Positions 47,000 through 60,528 of a DNA stretch of 64,000 nucleotides are shown here, piece by piece. The notes under the pieces were generated by a model. It was not told the origin of the DNA, ran no database searches, and was given only the letters and a program-made list of their open reading frames with translations. Numbering within the stretch: position 1 is the stretch's first letter; every line of letters begins with the position of its first letter. This DNA is from Pseudoscleropodium purum (lineage: Eukaryota > Streptophyta > Bryopsida > Hypnales > Brachytheciaceae): positions 9,788,173 to 9,852,172 of the forward strand of contig OZ017798.1 in NCBI GenBank assembly GCA_963969395.1, written 5' to 3'. The position numbers were made by a program, and so were the translations under genes.

Positions 47000-47770
47000 T
47001 TTTTTTTTCTTTCTAAAGATGAAGTCACATACCTTTTATATATTCTAAAAAATTCCAAAAAATTGATAAAAATTTGAAATTATAGTGAATTTTTGAAGAA
47101 TAATTGAATATAGCTTAAAAATTTTGAAAAGTTATTGTAGTTCATTTCATCATGGTATAAAACAAAATTTCATATCATACCACAACCACATCGTATTTTC
47201 CCAAGATTGTTAGCCTACTCACCTCCTTCATACCATGCTCTAGGATGTTTTCCTTGATTTGGGTCGAGCTACCTATCTAAAGACTCAACGGGCCTCTCGC
47301 TTGCATCCAAATCAATCTTTTAGACTCTGGAGCCAATTTGATAAGATTTAGCTTCATTCTCCCACTTTAGCTAGTTGTCACAGTAACTTGATTTGTTGGA
47401 ATAGGGAGGGAATTTCTCTTTGTTCTTAGTTTCCTTGCTCTATTTTGTATTTTGTGTATTTGTTCTATGCTTACTTTTTCTTCATTTGACTAGCCATTTG
47501 GCCTAGATGTCACTTTAGTTCCCCTTTTTTAATGCAATGGTCTACCATTTGTTTCAAAAAAAGAAAAAAATTCATATCATTCTATAATTAGAAAAACAAT
47601 TAACTTTTATAATTCCAAAATTCACATTACAATCAAATATGCAATTTTAGGGATTCTACAAATAGGAATAGAAACTAGACAAAGTAAGCTTCACTTCATT
47701 AGTTGGGCTCAAATTCAAAATAAAACATTTGAATGTTTGAAATTTCAATCAAAAGCAATTAACAAAAATT
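47000..47770 (+). repeat. Dispersed AT-rich repeat, copy 2, interrupted by a retroposon
   Basis: Segments 47030-47178 and 47571-47770 together align with 39180-39500. Between them sits a 392-bp insertion with target duplications. Confidence 0.5.
47179..47570 (+). mobile_element. Retroposon (SINE or truncated LINE) with A-rich tail and 10-bp target duplication
   Basis: The 10-mer ttcatatcat occurs at 47169-47178 and again at 47571-47580, directly flanking the insert. The insert ends in tttcaaaaaaagaaaaaaa. Direct target duplication plus A-rich 3' tail is the mark of target-primed reverse transcription. An internal gggtcgagctacc is weakly like a tRNA B box, but I cannot tell SINE from LINE. 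Confidence 0.75.
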
Positions 47771-48049
47771 GCCTAAATTCATAAACAAATTCTCTTTTGT
47801 CATCAATTTTTTTAGCATCTTCTCCAATAGAGAGGTCAATAACACCTCTATGAGAGAATTTCCACCACCATTTGCTACAAACACATTCAAAAATCCTCTA
47901 AAAAAATTTGCTACTCAAATCATTCATGAGCCACTTTTTGATTCCAAACTCTTTTGGAGTTTAAATTCTTAAAAGACAAAACCCATGCCTAGGTAGATTT
48001 AGACCCCTAAACTTTCCACTCTATATTGCCCATTTCCCATTATTTATAG

Positions 48050-48400
48050 GTGAACTTTTTAATTTTTATTTCCCATAGATGAAAATACATGTCTAGTATA
48101 TTTCATAAAATTAAAGATTTTAAATAATCATAAATTTCTGAGGAGATAGTAAAGAAATACATACTTGTAAAATTTGAGAATTTTCATAATAGAAGTACAT
48201 CATTATAGTACAATATAAAGAAAATTTTGGTGTCACTCCATATTTAGAAATATGGATATAAATATTCAACTTCAATAAAAATGATCATTTTTAGGAATTT
48301 TCAAATTTTCAAGGAGGATATAAACTAGACTTTGTAATCTTTGTTTTATTAGTTTTGCTCAAAATCAAAAGAAATCATTTTGAATGCCCAAATTAAGTTT
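48050..48400 (+). repeat. Dispersed AT-rich repeat, copy 3 (diverged)
   Basis: Weakly similar to 39180-39500 and 47000-47770, for example ataaactagactttgtaatc followed by ttattagttttgctcaaaat. Ends not defined. Confidence 0.4.
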
Positions 48401-49634
48401 TAAGCCAAGAAAGCTAAAATTATTGAAATATATTATATTAGTATACTGTTTTTTTAGTAAATTATCTCTTATAAAAAAATTTAAAAATATAGCTTCAATT
48501 TAAGAAATTATTTATTCTTCAATATGAAAAAAGATTGTTTGACCATTTGAAAGACACTTTTTGTCTCCAGAGTCCTTCAAGGGTTGACTTATGTCTTGCC
48601 TATTATTATCCATCACAAGTTTATAAAATTATAAGGTAGAGTAATCTAATGCAAAGTAAAATTCACTAGATTATCAACAAGGTTTGGATTTTCCATCACA
48701 TAGGTTAATCATGGCCCAAGAATGGCATTTGAATATGGTATGTAAATTTTCATTGGTAAATTTAGTATATTTTTCAAATTCATATACTAATTTCAATGTC
48801 TTAGTATTGCATGTTTTGCAATGAGTACCTATTATTGTCTATATTAATCATGGTATACTTTTGTATATTAAAATGTTATCCTATATTAATATCTTGGAGA
48901 CTTCATTTCCATTATGTGAAATATGAATGCTTTCAAGATATTAGTGCATGAGCTACACCAAACTACATAATACTATATTTACATGTTGCTAAGTACTATT
49001 AATCAACTTCTTCAAATGAATACATGATCCTTGTCGTAGAAATTTATGCTATAGAATTCCCTAAGAATTGAGAGGTAGAAAATATTCTCTATAGACAAAA
49101 CTTTGCCACTAAAGTAAACTATTCTATGGGTGTCACAATTTAATTTAGACCTATTTACACTATTCTTTTTGTGTAACCTAAAAGCAACACTTTTATTTGT
49201 CCCACTATCCCAAAGGTCAAGTGACCAAAAAAATTTGATGAGAACATTAGTGAACTCAAGAAAAACAAACCCCAAATGGGTTTTTAATTCCTTAATGCTC
49301 TTGGTAACATTTTACAAGTATTCAAAGTTGAGAATATAGAGTAGCCTAAACATAATACTCACTTTGAATGAATATCTTTGTAGTACCAAATGCTTCAACT
49401 CTCATTGGTTACTTAAAAAAAAACTTGTCGCCTGTCATCGATTGCATCTAAAAAGTTGTATTAGTTTTGAGTCAAGATATATTCATTGCATTCCATTTTT
49501 TAAATGTCGAGAACAAAAAATAGCACTTACAAATATTTTCTACCTTGGTGCATGCTTCAAAATTTGAAGTGGACACTATCGATCTACATAGTGACACAAA
49601 TAAGCTCAACCACACTTTGGCACATCCTCTGACA
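48401..49634. other. AT-rich, gene-free stretch
   Basis: No supported gene; the ORFs here overlap on both strands and are Phe/Asn/Lys-rich, as AT-rich composition predicts. Confidence 0.5.
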
Positions 49635-49931
49635 TAAGGTGCCCTATCCCCCTCCCCTCAAATGCGCCACTAATCTAAAACCGCCATCATCATTCTAGGT
49701 ACATTTTTGAAGGCAATATGTACCTAATAAGTGGAAGAAACACTTTTAGAAATTCTAGAAAAAAAACTTTGAAACCTTATAATTTTTGCATACAATACCT
49801 AAATGCCACATTCTTTAGTGCAATGGACCCTCCTTTCACTTGCGAACATGATGATACAAAAATTTGAATGGTCTAGTAATGGTAACTAGACACAATAGTA
49901 AAAATTAGTGGATTTGGGGTACCTACCCTTA
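49635..49931 (-). mobile_element. TAAGGTGGG-type MITE, copy 2, head-to-head with copy 3
   Basis: Ends taaggtgcccta and gtacctaccctta. The interior in reverse complement matches 50017-50293 (cttgcgaacatgatg versus cttgttggcaag region, actagacacaatag versus attgtgcctaagt). About 297 bp and non-coding. Confidence 0.65.
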
Positions 49932-50016
49932 TAGGCCTATCATAGTGGTGAGATACATATACAAAATTTAGTTTTTTCTTCCATATACAAATAATTTCTT
50001 CATCTGAGTATATACT

Positions 50017-50293
50017 TAAGGTGGGTACCTCCAACACCGACAATTTTTGCGATTGTGCCTAAGTACTATCATTAAACTAGTTCAATTTTCATATATTCTT
50101 GTTGGCAAGTGAAGGAGGTTCCAACACATCAAAGTGAACATGACATTTGAATACCACATGCAAAAGTTATGAAAGAACAAAATTTGGTTCTAAAATCCTT
50201 TCTTCCACATACATACATAATTGATTTTGGAGATATACACAAAATGAAGATGGCAATTGAGGATTGGTGGTGCATTCTTGGGTGCCCACCTTA
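50017..50293 (+). mobile_element. TAAGGTGGG-type MITE, copy 3
   Basis: Ends ttaaggtgggtacc and gggtgcccaccttac form inverted repeats of about 13 bp with TA at both edges. The interior shares ttggcaagtgaaggaggtt, caaaagttatgaa and attgattttggagat with copy 1. Confidence 0.7.
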
Positions 50294-50392
50294 CAAAGAT
50301 GCACTAGAAAATTCCAGTTTCAATTTCATCTTGCACTACATATTGAAAATATTATCCATCAACTATATCCTCATGACATGAATCAATAGGAT

Positions 50393-51315
50393 TTAACTCC
50401 TCAAGGTTTTGTATTATATTTTCACCAAAAACACTCCAAAACTGCCATTTCTAGTACAAGTACCAAATTCTAAAAAACAAAATCAATTTTGGACACATAT
50501 AATTGTAGGATCTTGTAGTAACTTGGTATGAAAAGAAGTGGAAATTTATTTGAAGTTTTCACCATGTAGATTGCAAGATATTAATGTTTGAATTGACAAA
50601 AATCCTTTTTTTGGCCCTACAAAAAAATGGGCAGCTGCACTTCACAAAGGTCATATTTATACAAAAAAAATCTCCAAAATGGTGGTTTCTATTTGGATTC
50701 ATTTTTCTAACCAAGTTGGCTACATGCTTGAAATTTTTCACATCATTTGGAATTGTACAACATGTAGGAAAAAAATAGTCAGTAGAAAGAAATAGAGAAT
50801 GATTCAAAATACTAAATTGTTCAGAACTTAGTTATGGAATTGAAAAATGCCAATCCCCAATGGTTGTAATGTTTTAATAGACAATATACATCCTATGATT
50901 TTATTTTATTTCCAAAAATATTGAAAATTGAGTTAAATAAAAAATTCAAAGTTTATTTTAGAGTCTAGAATCCATAATTGTCAGCAAACTAAAAACTCCT
51001 CATAACTTTCATCTCATTAATCAAAATGGAATGATTTAAAGCTTAATTTTCAAGTATCTATAAATCTAAAAAACCAATTTCAAACTTTATTTCTTAAGAA
51101 AATATTTTTTCAGAATTTTTTGGGTTGCTCAAAGATCAATGAAAACTACATATCATACAATAACCTTTTAACCATGTAATCAAAAGTTATGAAAATTGTT
51201 GGGCCTTAAAAATACTCCTTGAGAACATGTTATATGAAAATTTTAAAGAAAGATAAATAAAAATTCCGTTTATAATGAGCTGCCAAAAAACACAATTTAG
51301 TCCTTTAGGGGTTAA
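50393..51315 (+). mobile_element. TTAA-bounded 0.9-kb element, copy B
   Basis: Starts TTAACTCCTCAAGG and ends CTTTAGGGGTTAA. Shares caaaactgccatttct, ggaattgtacaacatgtagg, ccaatccccaatggttgtaa and atcaaaatggaatgattta. Its last third belongs to the subtype with catatcatacaataac and gttatgaaaattgttgggcc. Confidence 0.75.
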
Positions 51316-51774
51316 TGGTTTAGAGTTAATCCCTAGAGGACTACAAAGCCACTATGTGGCTTCTACAACACATTTTATTTGGGGAAAAGGGATGGTGACT
51401 ATAAAAAATTCAAAAGAAGAACAATCAATCCTGCTCAGGCAGAGTGTTTGATTTGGTTTACAACAGAGGTTTATGCACTTCTAGGTTCTCCAAGGTTAAA
51501 TGAACTAGTACCCAAGTTTATAACCTATTCTACAAGTTTAAAAGAGGTTAATTTACACTAAATAGTCAAATTGGGTTGCCTTAACAATCAATTCACCTTA
51601 TCCCAAAAAGTTACCTCATAACTCATTGCTTGTCCACATTGAGGCGTATGCCACTCTCTAAACTCGAACCATGAACTAGTACACCAACCCATGCAATACA
51701 CATGCTTCCTACATTATTGTATCCTTCTACAATAACAATACATATTCATACAATGTAGAATGTTGTAAAATTAG

Positions 51775-52325
51775 GGTCACTTTACATCTGGAAGTTGGGC
51801 CAATTTACTATGTTGGAGGCTAAGAATCCTCACTTGTGATAGGACAAAATGCTAATATTCATCCCAACCCTTTTACACCTAGAGGCCGAGCCAGTTTGGT
51901 AGAATAAATTATTTATTCAAAAAGGACATAATCTGACACAGCTCGAGCTTGCTAAATTGGATGCACCAAAAATGAGAGGCCAATTCTTGACCTAGGGACT
52001 AATGTTAGATTTCAATTTAATTTATTTTCTTACAAAGTCCTATTTTTTCAAAAAATTAGATCGGTTGAATTTTATACCAATTGGCCTTTAGGTATAAAGT
52101 AGCCATGAAAATTTCAACCCCCGCGTCTCTCCCATCTAATTTAAAAAAACATTGGCTTGACTTCTTGACCTCAAAGCCTTTACATATGAGAGAATTGGCA
52201 CCCATTATATCTTTATTATAATTATAATGAGTAGTTGAAGCCAACCTCTAACTCAAAAGTAGCTGAATTTTGGTGCAAATGACCTCAAGGAAAATTGGTC
52301 CAGCCTCTAGGTGTAAAACAACCCT
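51775..52325. mobile_element. Possible inverted-repeat element
   Basis: gggtcactttacatctggaa at 51775 and cctctaggtgtaaaac near 52302 are related in inverse orientation, and a third match ttttacacctagaggccgag lies at about 51870. This suggests a decayed element of about 0.45-0.55 kb, perhaps two nested copies. No target duplication was found. Confidence 0.4.
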
Positions 52326-54852
52326 CAATATGGGACAACCTAATTTCACTACTTAGAGTAGTTTCCCTTCCCATCTTGAAAATGATGGATTTCAATTTTG
52401 CAGGGTCAGTTTGCGGATATCTTAAGAAAATTATCAAATTCTCAAAAAGAAAAAGAAAAAAGAAAAAAGAAAATTATCAATACAGTTTCTGTATCTTTTG
52501 TGTTGAATGCCGCCCATCTACGTATGGCAGTGTGTTATTAATTCAGTGCTGCCATTTTTTTACGTCGCGGTGACTGTGCCCTTGTAATTCTGCGACAACG
52601 ACAAGGATTAATATAATGTTGGAGCATGTGAGTTTGGGGCATTGAAGACACTGGACATGTTACGTTTTTTTTTAATGAGTAATGAACACCCCCCCGTCCA
52701 CGGCTACATTTCATTGACTCTCTTTACCATTATTTTTTTTTCGTTACCTGCATGGGGCAGCAGGCAATTGCATGAACTAAATTTATTTATTCATTTATTT
52801 TTTTGATTCGGGTCCGATCAGGTGGGGATACAAGCCCCCTTCCTTAATGGAGTAATGGCAAAGTCATTCAGTGCATATATTTTCACATTTATTTTTCTGC
52901 ATGGGTAGCAAATGGCCCCCCACATTGAACTATCACGCCAAAATAGCCGACGAGTTGGTGCCCATGTCCCGTGTCTCCCATATAGATAATTACATGGATA
53001 TAACTCCATATTGACACATTTGACAGACATGGATACAGATATTTCGCTAACATGGATTATCCCATGTCATTTGATGTGAGTATAGAGAGAGTATGTAAGA
53101 GAATTTTGTTCTCATTTTGAGAAAGCAAATGTTTATTCTAAGGATAATTGGAAAGAGAAATAGCTTATTTTATTTTTTCAAAAGTTTGGAGATCAAAAAA
53201 ATGTTTGAATCCAAAATGGGACATGGAATGTGTCCCAATGTGTACAACAAATTTCTAGCTATCACCAAAAATCTCTATTAGGGAGGAAACCAAACAATCA
53301 AATACTCCAAGTAATTTTCTTTGTCGTGTGAATATATATTTGTTTTGCAACTAAGTGATTTGGTCTTGTATGCTTAGTCCTACATTATATGCTCGATTGC
53401 AGATTTAGTTCACTAACCATACACATACAAATGCAATCCATTATGGGTTGTCATTGGCAAGTTGACCTTTGAATTGGTGTTCTAACCAACTTTTGCTTTG
53501 CGCTTACTATCATGTGAAAAAGAACCTAGTACAATAAGGCTACGTCCCTACATTAATTCTTTAGTCTTTTAAATAATTGGATGAGAAAAGTCTAACATGA
53601 CTCAAATTGATCAAGTCAACTAAGTTTTTGTTTTTGTTTTTGGGTCAATTAGGGACATTCTAAATGGTAAGTTTTCAATCTCATAATTTCACAAGAGAGA
53701 ATTAGCTCAATTACCTAATGGAATCTACAAACTTCAACCCTTAAATGACACTTAAGTGTTTGAGTAGATTTCACATGGTATTTTTCTAAGGAGAAAAGGC
53801 AAGCAATATTGTGATTAATTGAGCAAATTTAATGTAGTAAGTAGGGGCAATGACATTGAATAAGCAAACAATATCTACTCTCACCATTTGAGTGGTAGTA
53901 CGTAGTCTAATTATAAAAACATTGAACAATTTTCCATCTACTATCCATTCAAAAACATCAACCAACTCATTTAAGAAAATTATGGGTTGCATGAGAGGTT
54001 GCAAAATATTGAGATTACAAATCCAATGTCACTACAAAGATTTAAATATGGATATGGATACATATACAATTGTTCATGCAGATTATTCTATATCTTTTGT
54101 TAACAACTTGATTTGATATCGGTATTTCAATTTCTAGATTTTAAAAATTAATTAAAAAAATACAATAGAGGTCAATTTTATTAATTGAAGTTTGACATAC
54201 TAAGTGACTATCCACTAAAAAACACAAAATAAGACAAGACTTGATATACTCCTCAACATTCACAACTACAAAGATGGAGAATTGAATTATAATATACACC
54301 TCATTCATTTGGATCTTCTCTAAAACAAGAGAGATATCACTTAACAACATTACAATTTAGTTAAGTTAATTCTTTCATAACCACTTTCAAAGGATTGACA
54401 ATGCTGTTTAAAGGTCAAGAAAGAGTTTAATTTAAGGTCCTACAATATATCCCTCAAACTATTAAACATTTTCATGTTTTCTACGTGGATAGCAACCAAA
54501 CCACTAATAAACTCAATTTTTTTAGTGATTGCATCCTAATTGTTACACTTCAACTGTTAAATATACTTTTATTATCATAATGGTAAGATATTTTTAGCAT
54601 ATTGACGAAGAGTCAAATGCAACAAAGAATGCTTTATTTGAAGATCATAGGTAAGCTAGAAGAATTCCAAAAAAATTAATGGGAGATATCTTAGAAACCA
54701 AAGTATATGATATTCTTCTTTTTTTTAATGTTGAGGTGGTGTATATTTTGCAAAACAAATTTTTTCTCATGATAAGCATGACTTAGTATAGATGTTTGAA
54801 TTCCATCAACCCTTGGATTAAAGATTGCAAGTAGATGATGCTCCAATGTCAC
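52326..54852. other. Gene-free stretch with a less AT-rich core
   Basis: No supported gene. 52500-53030 is less AT-rich, with homopolymer runs, but has only short unrelated ORFs. The remainder is AT-rich. Confidence 0.5.
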
Positions 54853-55765
54853 TTAACCCCTAATATTCCATGACTATGTTTTCATTGAAAATGCTCAAAA
54901 ACTACCATTTGTAGTACAAGTATCAAATTTTTGGAATTTTTTTAACAGATATAACCATATGATCTTGTAGTATAGTGACTTGAAAACATGTGGTAAGACT
55001 TTTAGACATTTCCACCACGTGGATTGCAAGATATGAGCATTCATTTTTTTGTCGTGCAAAAAGTAGGGCAGCTACACTTAAAAAAGCTCACTAATCTATG
55101 AAAAAAGGTCCAAAATGATGGTGCATCTTTGAATTATTTTTTCCTAGATATATCGGTCACATGCTTGAAAATTTTCAGATCATTTGGAATTGTACAACAT
55201 ATAGGAAAAATATAGTAAGTAGATAGTAGTAGAGAATGATTCAAAATACAAAATTGTTAAGAATTCAATTATGGAATTAAAAAAATGGCCAACCCCAATG
55301 GTTGCAATGTGGTAATAAAAGATCTAAGTACTATAATGTTATTTTTTTCCAAACATATTGAAAACTGAGTAAGATAAAAGACTTCAAAGTTTATTTTAGA
55401 ATAGAGAATCCATAATTGCTTGCAAACCAAAACACTTGTAACTTTTGACTCATTGATTAAAATGGAATGATTCAAAGCTTTCCATGTATTTATAACTTTT
55501 AAAAATCAAATTCAAATTTTTATTCCAATAAAAAGTGATTTTTTTATTTGCCTAAATTGCCCATTTACAAAAAAAATGTAACATATTAGGCTATAACTTT
55601 TGACTCATATTTTCAAATGTCATGAAATTTAGTGCATATGAAAGATATTCCTTATCCACACCTTCTACTAAAATCTCAGCTTAAAGTATACAAATCCTCA
55701 TTCACATTAGCCTATCCAAAAAAAATTTACAACCCAAAAATGCATGCTAGTCTTTTAGGGGTTAG
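54853..55765 (+). mobile_element. TTAA-bounded 0.9-kb element, copy C
   Basis: Starts TTAACCCCTAATATT and ends CTTTTAGGGGTTAG. Shares ggaattgtacaacatatagg, ccaaccccaatggttgcaat and taaaatggaatgattcaaag. Its last third carries catattaggctataactt, the same subtype as copy A. Confidence 0.75.
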
Positions 55766-55989
55766 GTAGCTTCTTAAATTAAATACCTATAACTTCGCTC
55801 AATTTCTAAGGATACCTTTTTAAGTTTATTCATGGTAAACAACTCATGCTCTTAGAATTTGATATTTCAATGAAGTCCACTCCCTAACCACTATTTTGTT
55901 TACCTTTATTACAAAGCTAAGTAACTCCTAAATCTCCAACACAGCACATTTGGATGTTGACAAATTTCGAAATTAAATAAAATCTCATA

Positions 55990-56107
55990 AACTAATTACT
56001 CCTTTCACTTGCCAACACAAGAATATGAAATTTTTGACAAGTCTACTAATAGTAACTAGGCACATGAGTAAAAAGTGATGGTTTTAGTGTGAGATGCCCA
56101 CCTTAGT
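55990..56107 (-). mobile_element. TAAGGTGGG-type MITE, partial copy 4
   Basis: Only one half is present: cctttcacttgccaacacaa through actaggcac to gatgcccacctta. It lies next to the fuller copy at 56183. Confidence 0.55.
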
Positions 56108-56182
56108 ACTTAAAAAAAACTTAACCACATTTTACGAACTAAGTCCAAATTAATTTGACTCTACAAATTACAATTCTACATA

Positions 56183-56480
56183 TTACTAAAGTAGGCCCCC
56201 CGAAATGCACCGTAGACCCAGAACTACCATCATCGCTTTGGGCACATTTCTAAAATCAATATGTACCTATATAGAAGAAACGATTTCAAAATCCTCTACC
56301 ATTAAAAAATAACTTTAACCCTTTATTACTTTTGCATATGGTATCCAAATGTTTCATTCTTTAGTGCGTCAGAACCTCCTTTCCCTCGCCAACAAGAATA
56401 ATATGAAAATTGGGCAATTCTAATAGTAGTATCTAGGCCAACAATAGCAAAACATGGTGGCTTGCGGGGTACCCACCTCA
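56183..56480 (-). mobile_element. TAAGGTGGG-type MITE, copy 5
   Basis: Runs from agtaggccccccgaaatgc to gcggggtacccacctcatg, with aacctcctttccctcgccaa and atatgtacctata inside, matching the other copies in reverse complement. About 298 bp and non-coding. Confidence 0.6.
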
Positions 56481-59400
56481 TGTGTGCTGCCACAGACTAT
56501 GGATTTTCTCAAGTATTTTTCATGCAATCATTCTGACCCCGTCGTCCTCACGGTGGTATCGTATGGAACAATTATATAATGTTGAAGTGCACATCATTCA
56601 CAGGGTCGTCCCCAATCATGGGAACAAAAGAAACAGTGACGCAACGCCAAGCCGAGTGACGCACCTACTTGCTCAAACTTATTGCAGCACCACCTTCAAA
56701 ATCATTCTCACTCTTTCAACTCATGCCACACTCATGCCGCAAGAATTTGTTGGTCAAAATGTATGTATTGCAACAATTTCGTAGGGGATATAATTTTGAA
56801 TGACTCACTATTGTATTATTTAAATAATTTTAGTGTCACATATATGCAGGGCATTGAAGTGGTCATTTGAAAGTCTGTGGTTGTACCCTTGGAAAAACAT
56901 TGGAATTATTTCTTTGCCACTCATGATGAAATTTGGGAATTTTGAATTCAAATTTGAATTAAAGGCCCTAAATTAGCTAAGAGAGGTGAAGAATGCAAGA
57001 CACTTAGCAAACATAGAGTATTGTAAGTTAGGGTAAGGTCATCACTTTTCTTTTAAATATTTTTTTGCCCCCAAAGAATAAGGTTTCACAAATGCTAAAT
57101 TTTTTTTTTGTCAATATTTTTTTTTTCACCATATAATTTTTTGTTTTTTAAATAAACAATTTCCCTATGATTCCAGCATCTATTTCTATAATTATTTTCT
57201 GCTAACACTACCCTAGAGCTACAGTAGAGTTGATTTTTACATTTATCCTTGGCTACAAGAAGAGAGACATAGAATGCAAACTTTGAATGATTACTTTAAC
57301 GTCTTCAATTGCATCATATTAGTTACTTGACCTTTGTCCACAAATGATCTTTTAGATGGCACAAAATGTTTAGGATTAAGGATGAAAATAATGTTGTTTC
57401 AACTAGATTCTAATTATTCCAAAGAAATTGCTATCCATTCATTGAATTTGTAAGGAGAAAAATGATCATTTTTGAGCAACTGGACGATCATTCGGAGACA
57501 AATAAATGAAGGAGAACTTGAAGGTCATTTTGGGATGAAGGGAGTTTGAAAGAAGAGTTTTGAAATTTTTGTTGTACAAATATAAAAAAACTATTATAAT
57601 ACAAAGGGTTTTAAAAAAGATTGAATGAATTAAATGGATGGTGTAAAAGATACAAAGGTGTGTGTTTGTAAGGACATGAGCAACCTAGAATGGGACACTT
57701 CAACAACCTCAGGTGCTTAAGGTGATAAATGATAATTAAAAGAAATCATGAAAAAAATTTAATTTGTTCTATTCTTTATTTGTAGATTTTTAATAAGAAT
57801 AAGATTAGCTCTTCAATTTTTTATGATTGGATAAAATGAACAAAAGAAAATGTATAGTTCAATAACTATAACATTGCTATTTTTTCTAAAGAGTAAATTA
57901 AGTAGTCTTAGAGTACGTTTAGTTTTGGGCTTTGCAAAGGTAGCTATTGACTATAATAATTGTACTTACCATATATCCTCTGAGTTGATTTACACCAATT
58001 GTCTTAAGTAAATATTAAATGTGCATGAATTTTTAGTTACACTAGATGTGATAACTTGGTTATTGATATATGTAAACGTAACTACAACTTAAAGAGTTCA
58101 AATAAATAATAGAGTATGGTTTCTAATATTACATCGTGAAAAAATAATAATTTTGACATGGTCTTCTTGGCAATCAAAATGAGAATCTATATTTTTTTTA
58201 GAATGCAATTTTTGAACACTGTGTGAATGAACTCTGATTTTTAAAATTATCAGAAATAGATGTTTTTAAAATCAATCCTAAACTATTATAAACAATAGAA
58301 GTATATTTTAGGCAAACATATTTAGGGGGTTATTTTTGAAAGGGGTCAGAATTAGATTTAGTTACCTTGGTTACATCAGAACTTTTTTATACCACCTAGA
58401 AAATGTTGCAATATATCCCAACATTTGAATATTTTTTGAATTTTACAAGCTATTTTCCTTTAATTTCCACATTGGAGTAGGATTTCAAGTACCAAGTCTC
58501 ATTTATTCTTTAGTTTTTACTCAAAATCAAAATATTATATGATTTCAAATTGAAACTGATTTTTTTGCCAATTCCACCAGTTAACAATGAACTAAGAGTA
58601 GCTTTATACTATGGTGGAGAAGTACACGAATCAAGAATCATAGGAAAATGGAACAATATGATTGGAGAAAATTTTGTTCTTCACAAGATTGGGTTTAACA
58701 CTACAACCAAGACTTGTCAAATAGATAAATTCAAGGGCATGGATGAAAAAATGACATGACTATCTATGTTGTATCACTTTTTGTAAGTGGGGGTTCTCAA
58801 GAGGTCAACTTTCTTAGTTCTCCTCACCCCCTAACAAGAAACTTGGCCTTCAAAGAATTCCAACTTCATTTATTGTCTTTTCCATTGTGGCATATCTCAT
58901 CCTTGCAATTGAAGGCTTAGCTGTCTCTTCACCTCTTCTTCTTTCACATTGCAAAATTCTCCTCTTCGTGAATTTTTCTAGGGAACTTCAATTGTACATT
59001 GGACTTCAATTTGTGAAGTTGTCTAGAAGACTTGTCTATTCAGTGTTTACACTACAGCTGGTCACCACTCTTTGATGAGGATCCTCTGTAAGTTTTTTAA
59101 GTTAATGCTATGGGAACTTTCCCATGGGAACATAGGGAACACCGGTAAGGTTATTGGGAACGAACTGACGTGCCCCTCTTGTCCACAGAGACTGCAGCAG
59201 CACTCAGAGCTCGACAGGTGTGCCCCTCAGTCAATTAAAAATTTTACCTGGAGATCCTTGGTTGCTCCATTTTTTGTTTTATACTACTCCATTATTTGCT
59301 AGTATTTTGATACGAGTAGTCCAACGGTAAAAAATTAATTAATTAACTGCGGCATTGACAGAAGCAAAAATGATCCCACCAATCACAAATGCTCATCTGG

Positions 59401-59667
59401 TGCTGGTAAACATTTATTGGAAATTTTCAACAGATTTGGTAGGTGGGGGGTTCATAAGATAAAAGTGCAATCCATCATTCCTTCCTTCTGCTCTAACTAA
59501 GGGGCCGCTTCACACTATGGCTGTCTATGGTAGCCGACCCATCTTTGACTACTTAAGCAATTCCGCATATCTGGAGCATAGGTTTCTTGAGTGCAGGAAT
59601 TTTTTTTATGTATAGAAACAGGGTTCAGAAGGATTCCATATTTTTTCAAAATTTTATTTCTCAAAAT
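56481..59667. other. AT-rich, gene-free stretch
   Basis: No supported gene. ORFs at 56482-56870 and 58550-59302 have no recognisable family, splice partners or codon pattern. 59110-59240 and 59480-59600 are less AT-rich but unassigned. Confidence 0.5.
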
Positions 59668-60528
59668 TTTACCCCTAATGGATCAAGCTGCGTTTTTTTG
59701 ACAACATAGAAATTTTGGGCAGGTATGTGTGACTAGAGATTTCCATGTTTTTGGCCCAAATTTTGATAGAAAGTGTAGACAAGGAATATCTATCATGTGC
59801 AGTAAATTTCAGGACATTTGAAAATATGAGTCAAAAGTTATAGCCTAATATGCAGTTTGTTTCTTAACTCGGGCAGTCCGGGCAGATCTGAAAAAATCAT
59901 TTTTGATCAATGAGTCAAAAGTTATGAGGTGTTTTAGTTTGTAGGCAGTTATGGATTCTCTACTCTAAAATAAAGTTTGGAGTCCTTTATTGAACTCAAT
60001 TTTCAATATTAAGGAAAAAAACAAAAACATTAAGTTAAGATTGTTTATTACAACATTGCAGCTATTGGGATTGCCATTTTTCAATTCCATAAATAAATTG
60101 TTAATAATTTAGTATTTTAAACCATTCTCTACATCTTTCTATTTACTATTTTTTCCTATATGTTGGACAATTATAAATGATCTGAAATTTTTCAAGAATA
60201 TAGCCAACATGCCTTGAAGAATGAATCCAAAGAGTTGCAATCATTTTGAACATTTTTTCATACAAATGTGACCTTGTGAAGGTCAGCTACCCGAATTTTT
60301 GCAAGAACAAAAAAATGATTTTTGTCACTTCAAACGCTAATATCTTGCAATCTACACTGTGGAAATTTCTGAAATTTTTTCACATTTTCTCAAACTAGTT
60401 TATTACAAGATCCTACAATCACATGTATCAAAAACAGTTTGTTTTTTCTAAATTTTGAAACTTGTATAAGAAATGGCAGTTTTAGAGCATTTTGGGGGAA
60501 AACATAGTCAAGGAACTTTAGGGGTTAA
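59668..60528 (-). mobile_element. TTAA-bounded 0.9-kb element, copy D (minus orientation)
   Basis: Plus-strand ends are TTTACCCCTAATGG and CTTTAGGGGTTAA. The interior is the reverse complement of the family (gatcaatgagtcaaaagtta, cctatatgttggacaattat, aatggcagttttagag). Its subtype has ttatagcctaatatgcag, as in copies A and C. Confidence 0.75.

Noticed and set aside
47179..47570. tRNA-derived SINE with an internal promoter
   Set aside because: The B-box-like gggtcgagctacc is only a weak match and no convincing A box at the right distance was found, so the class is left open.
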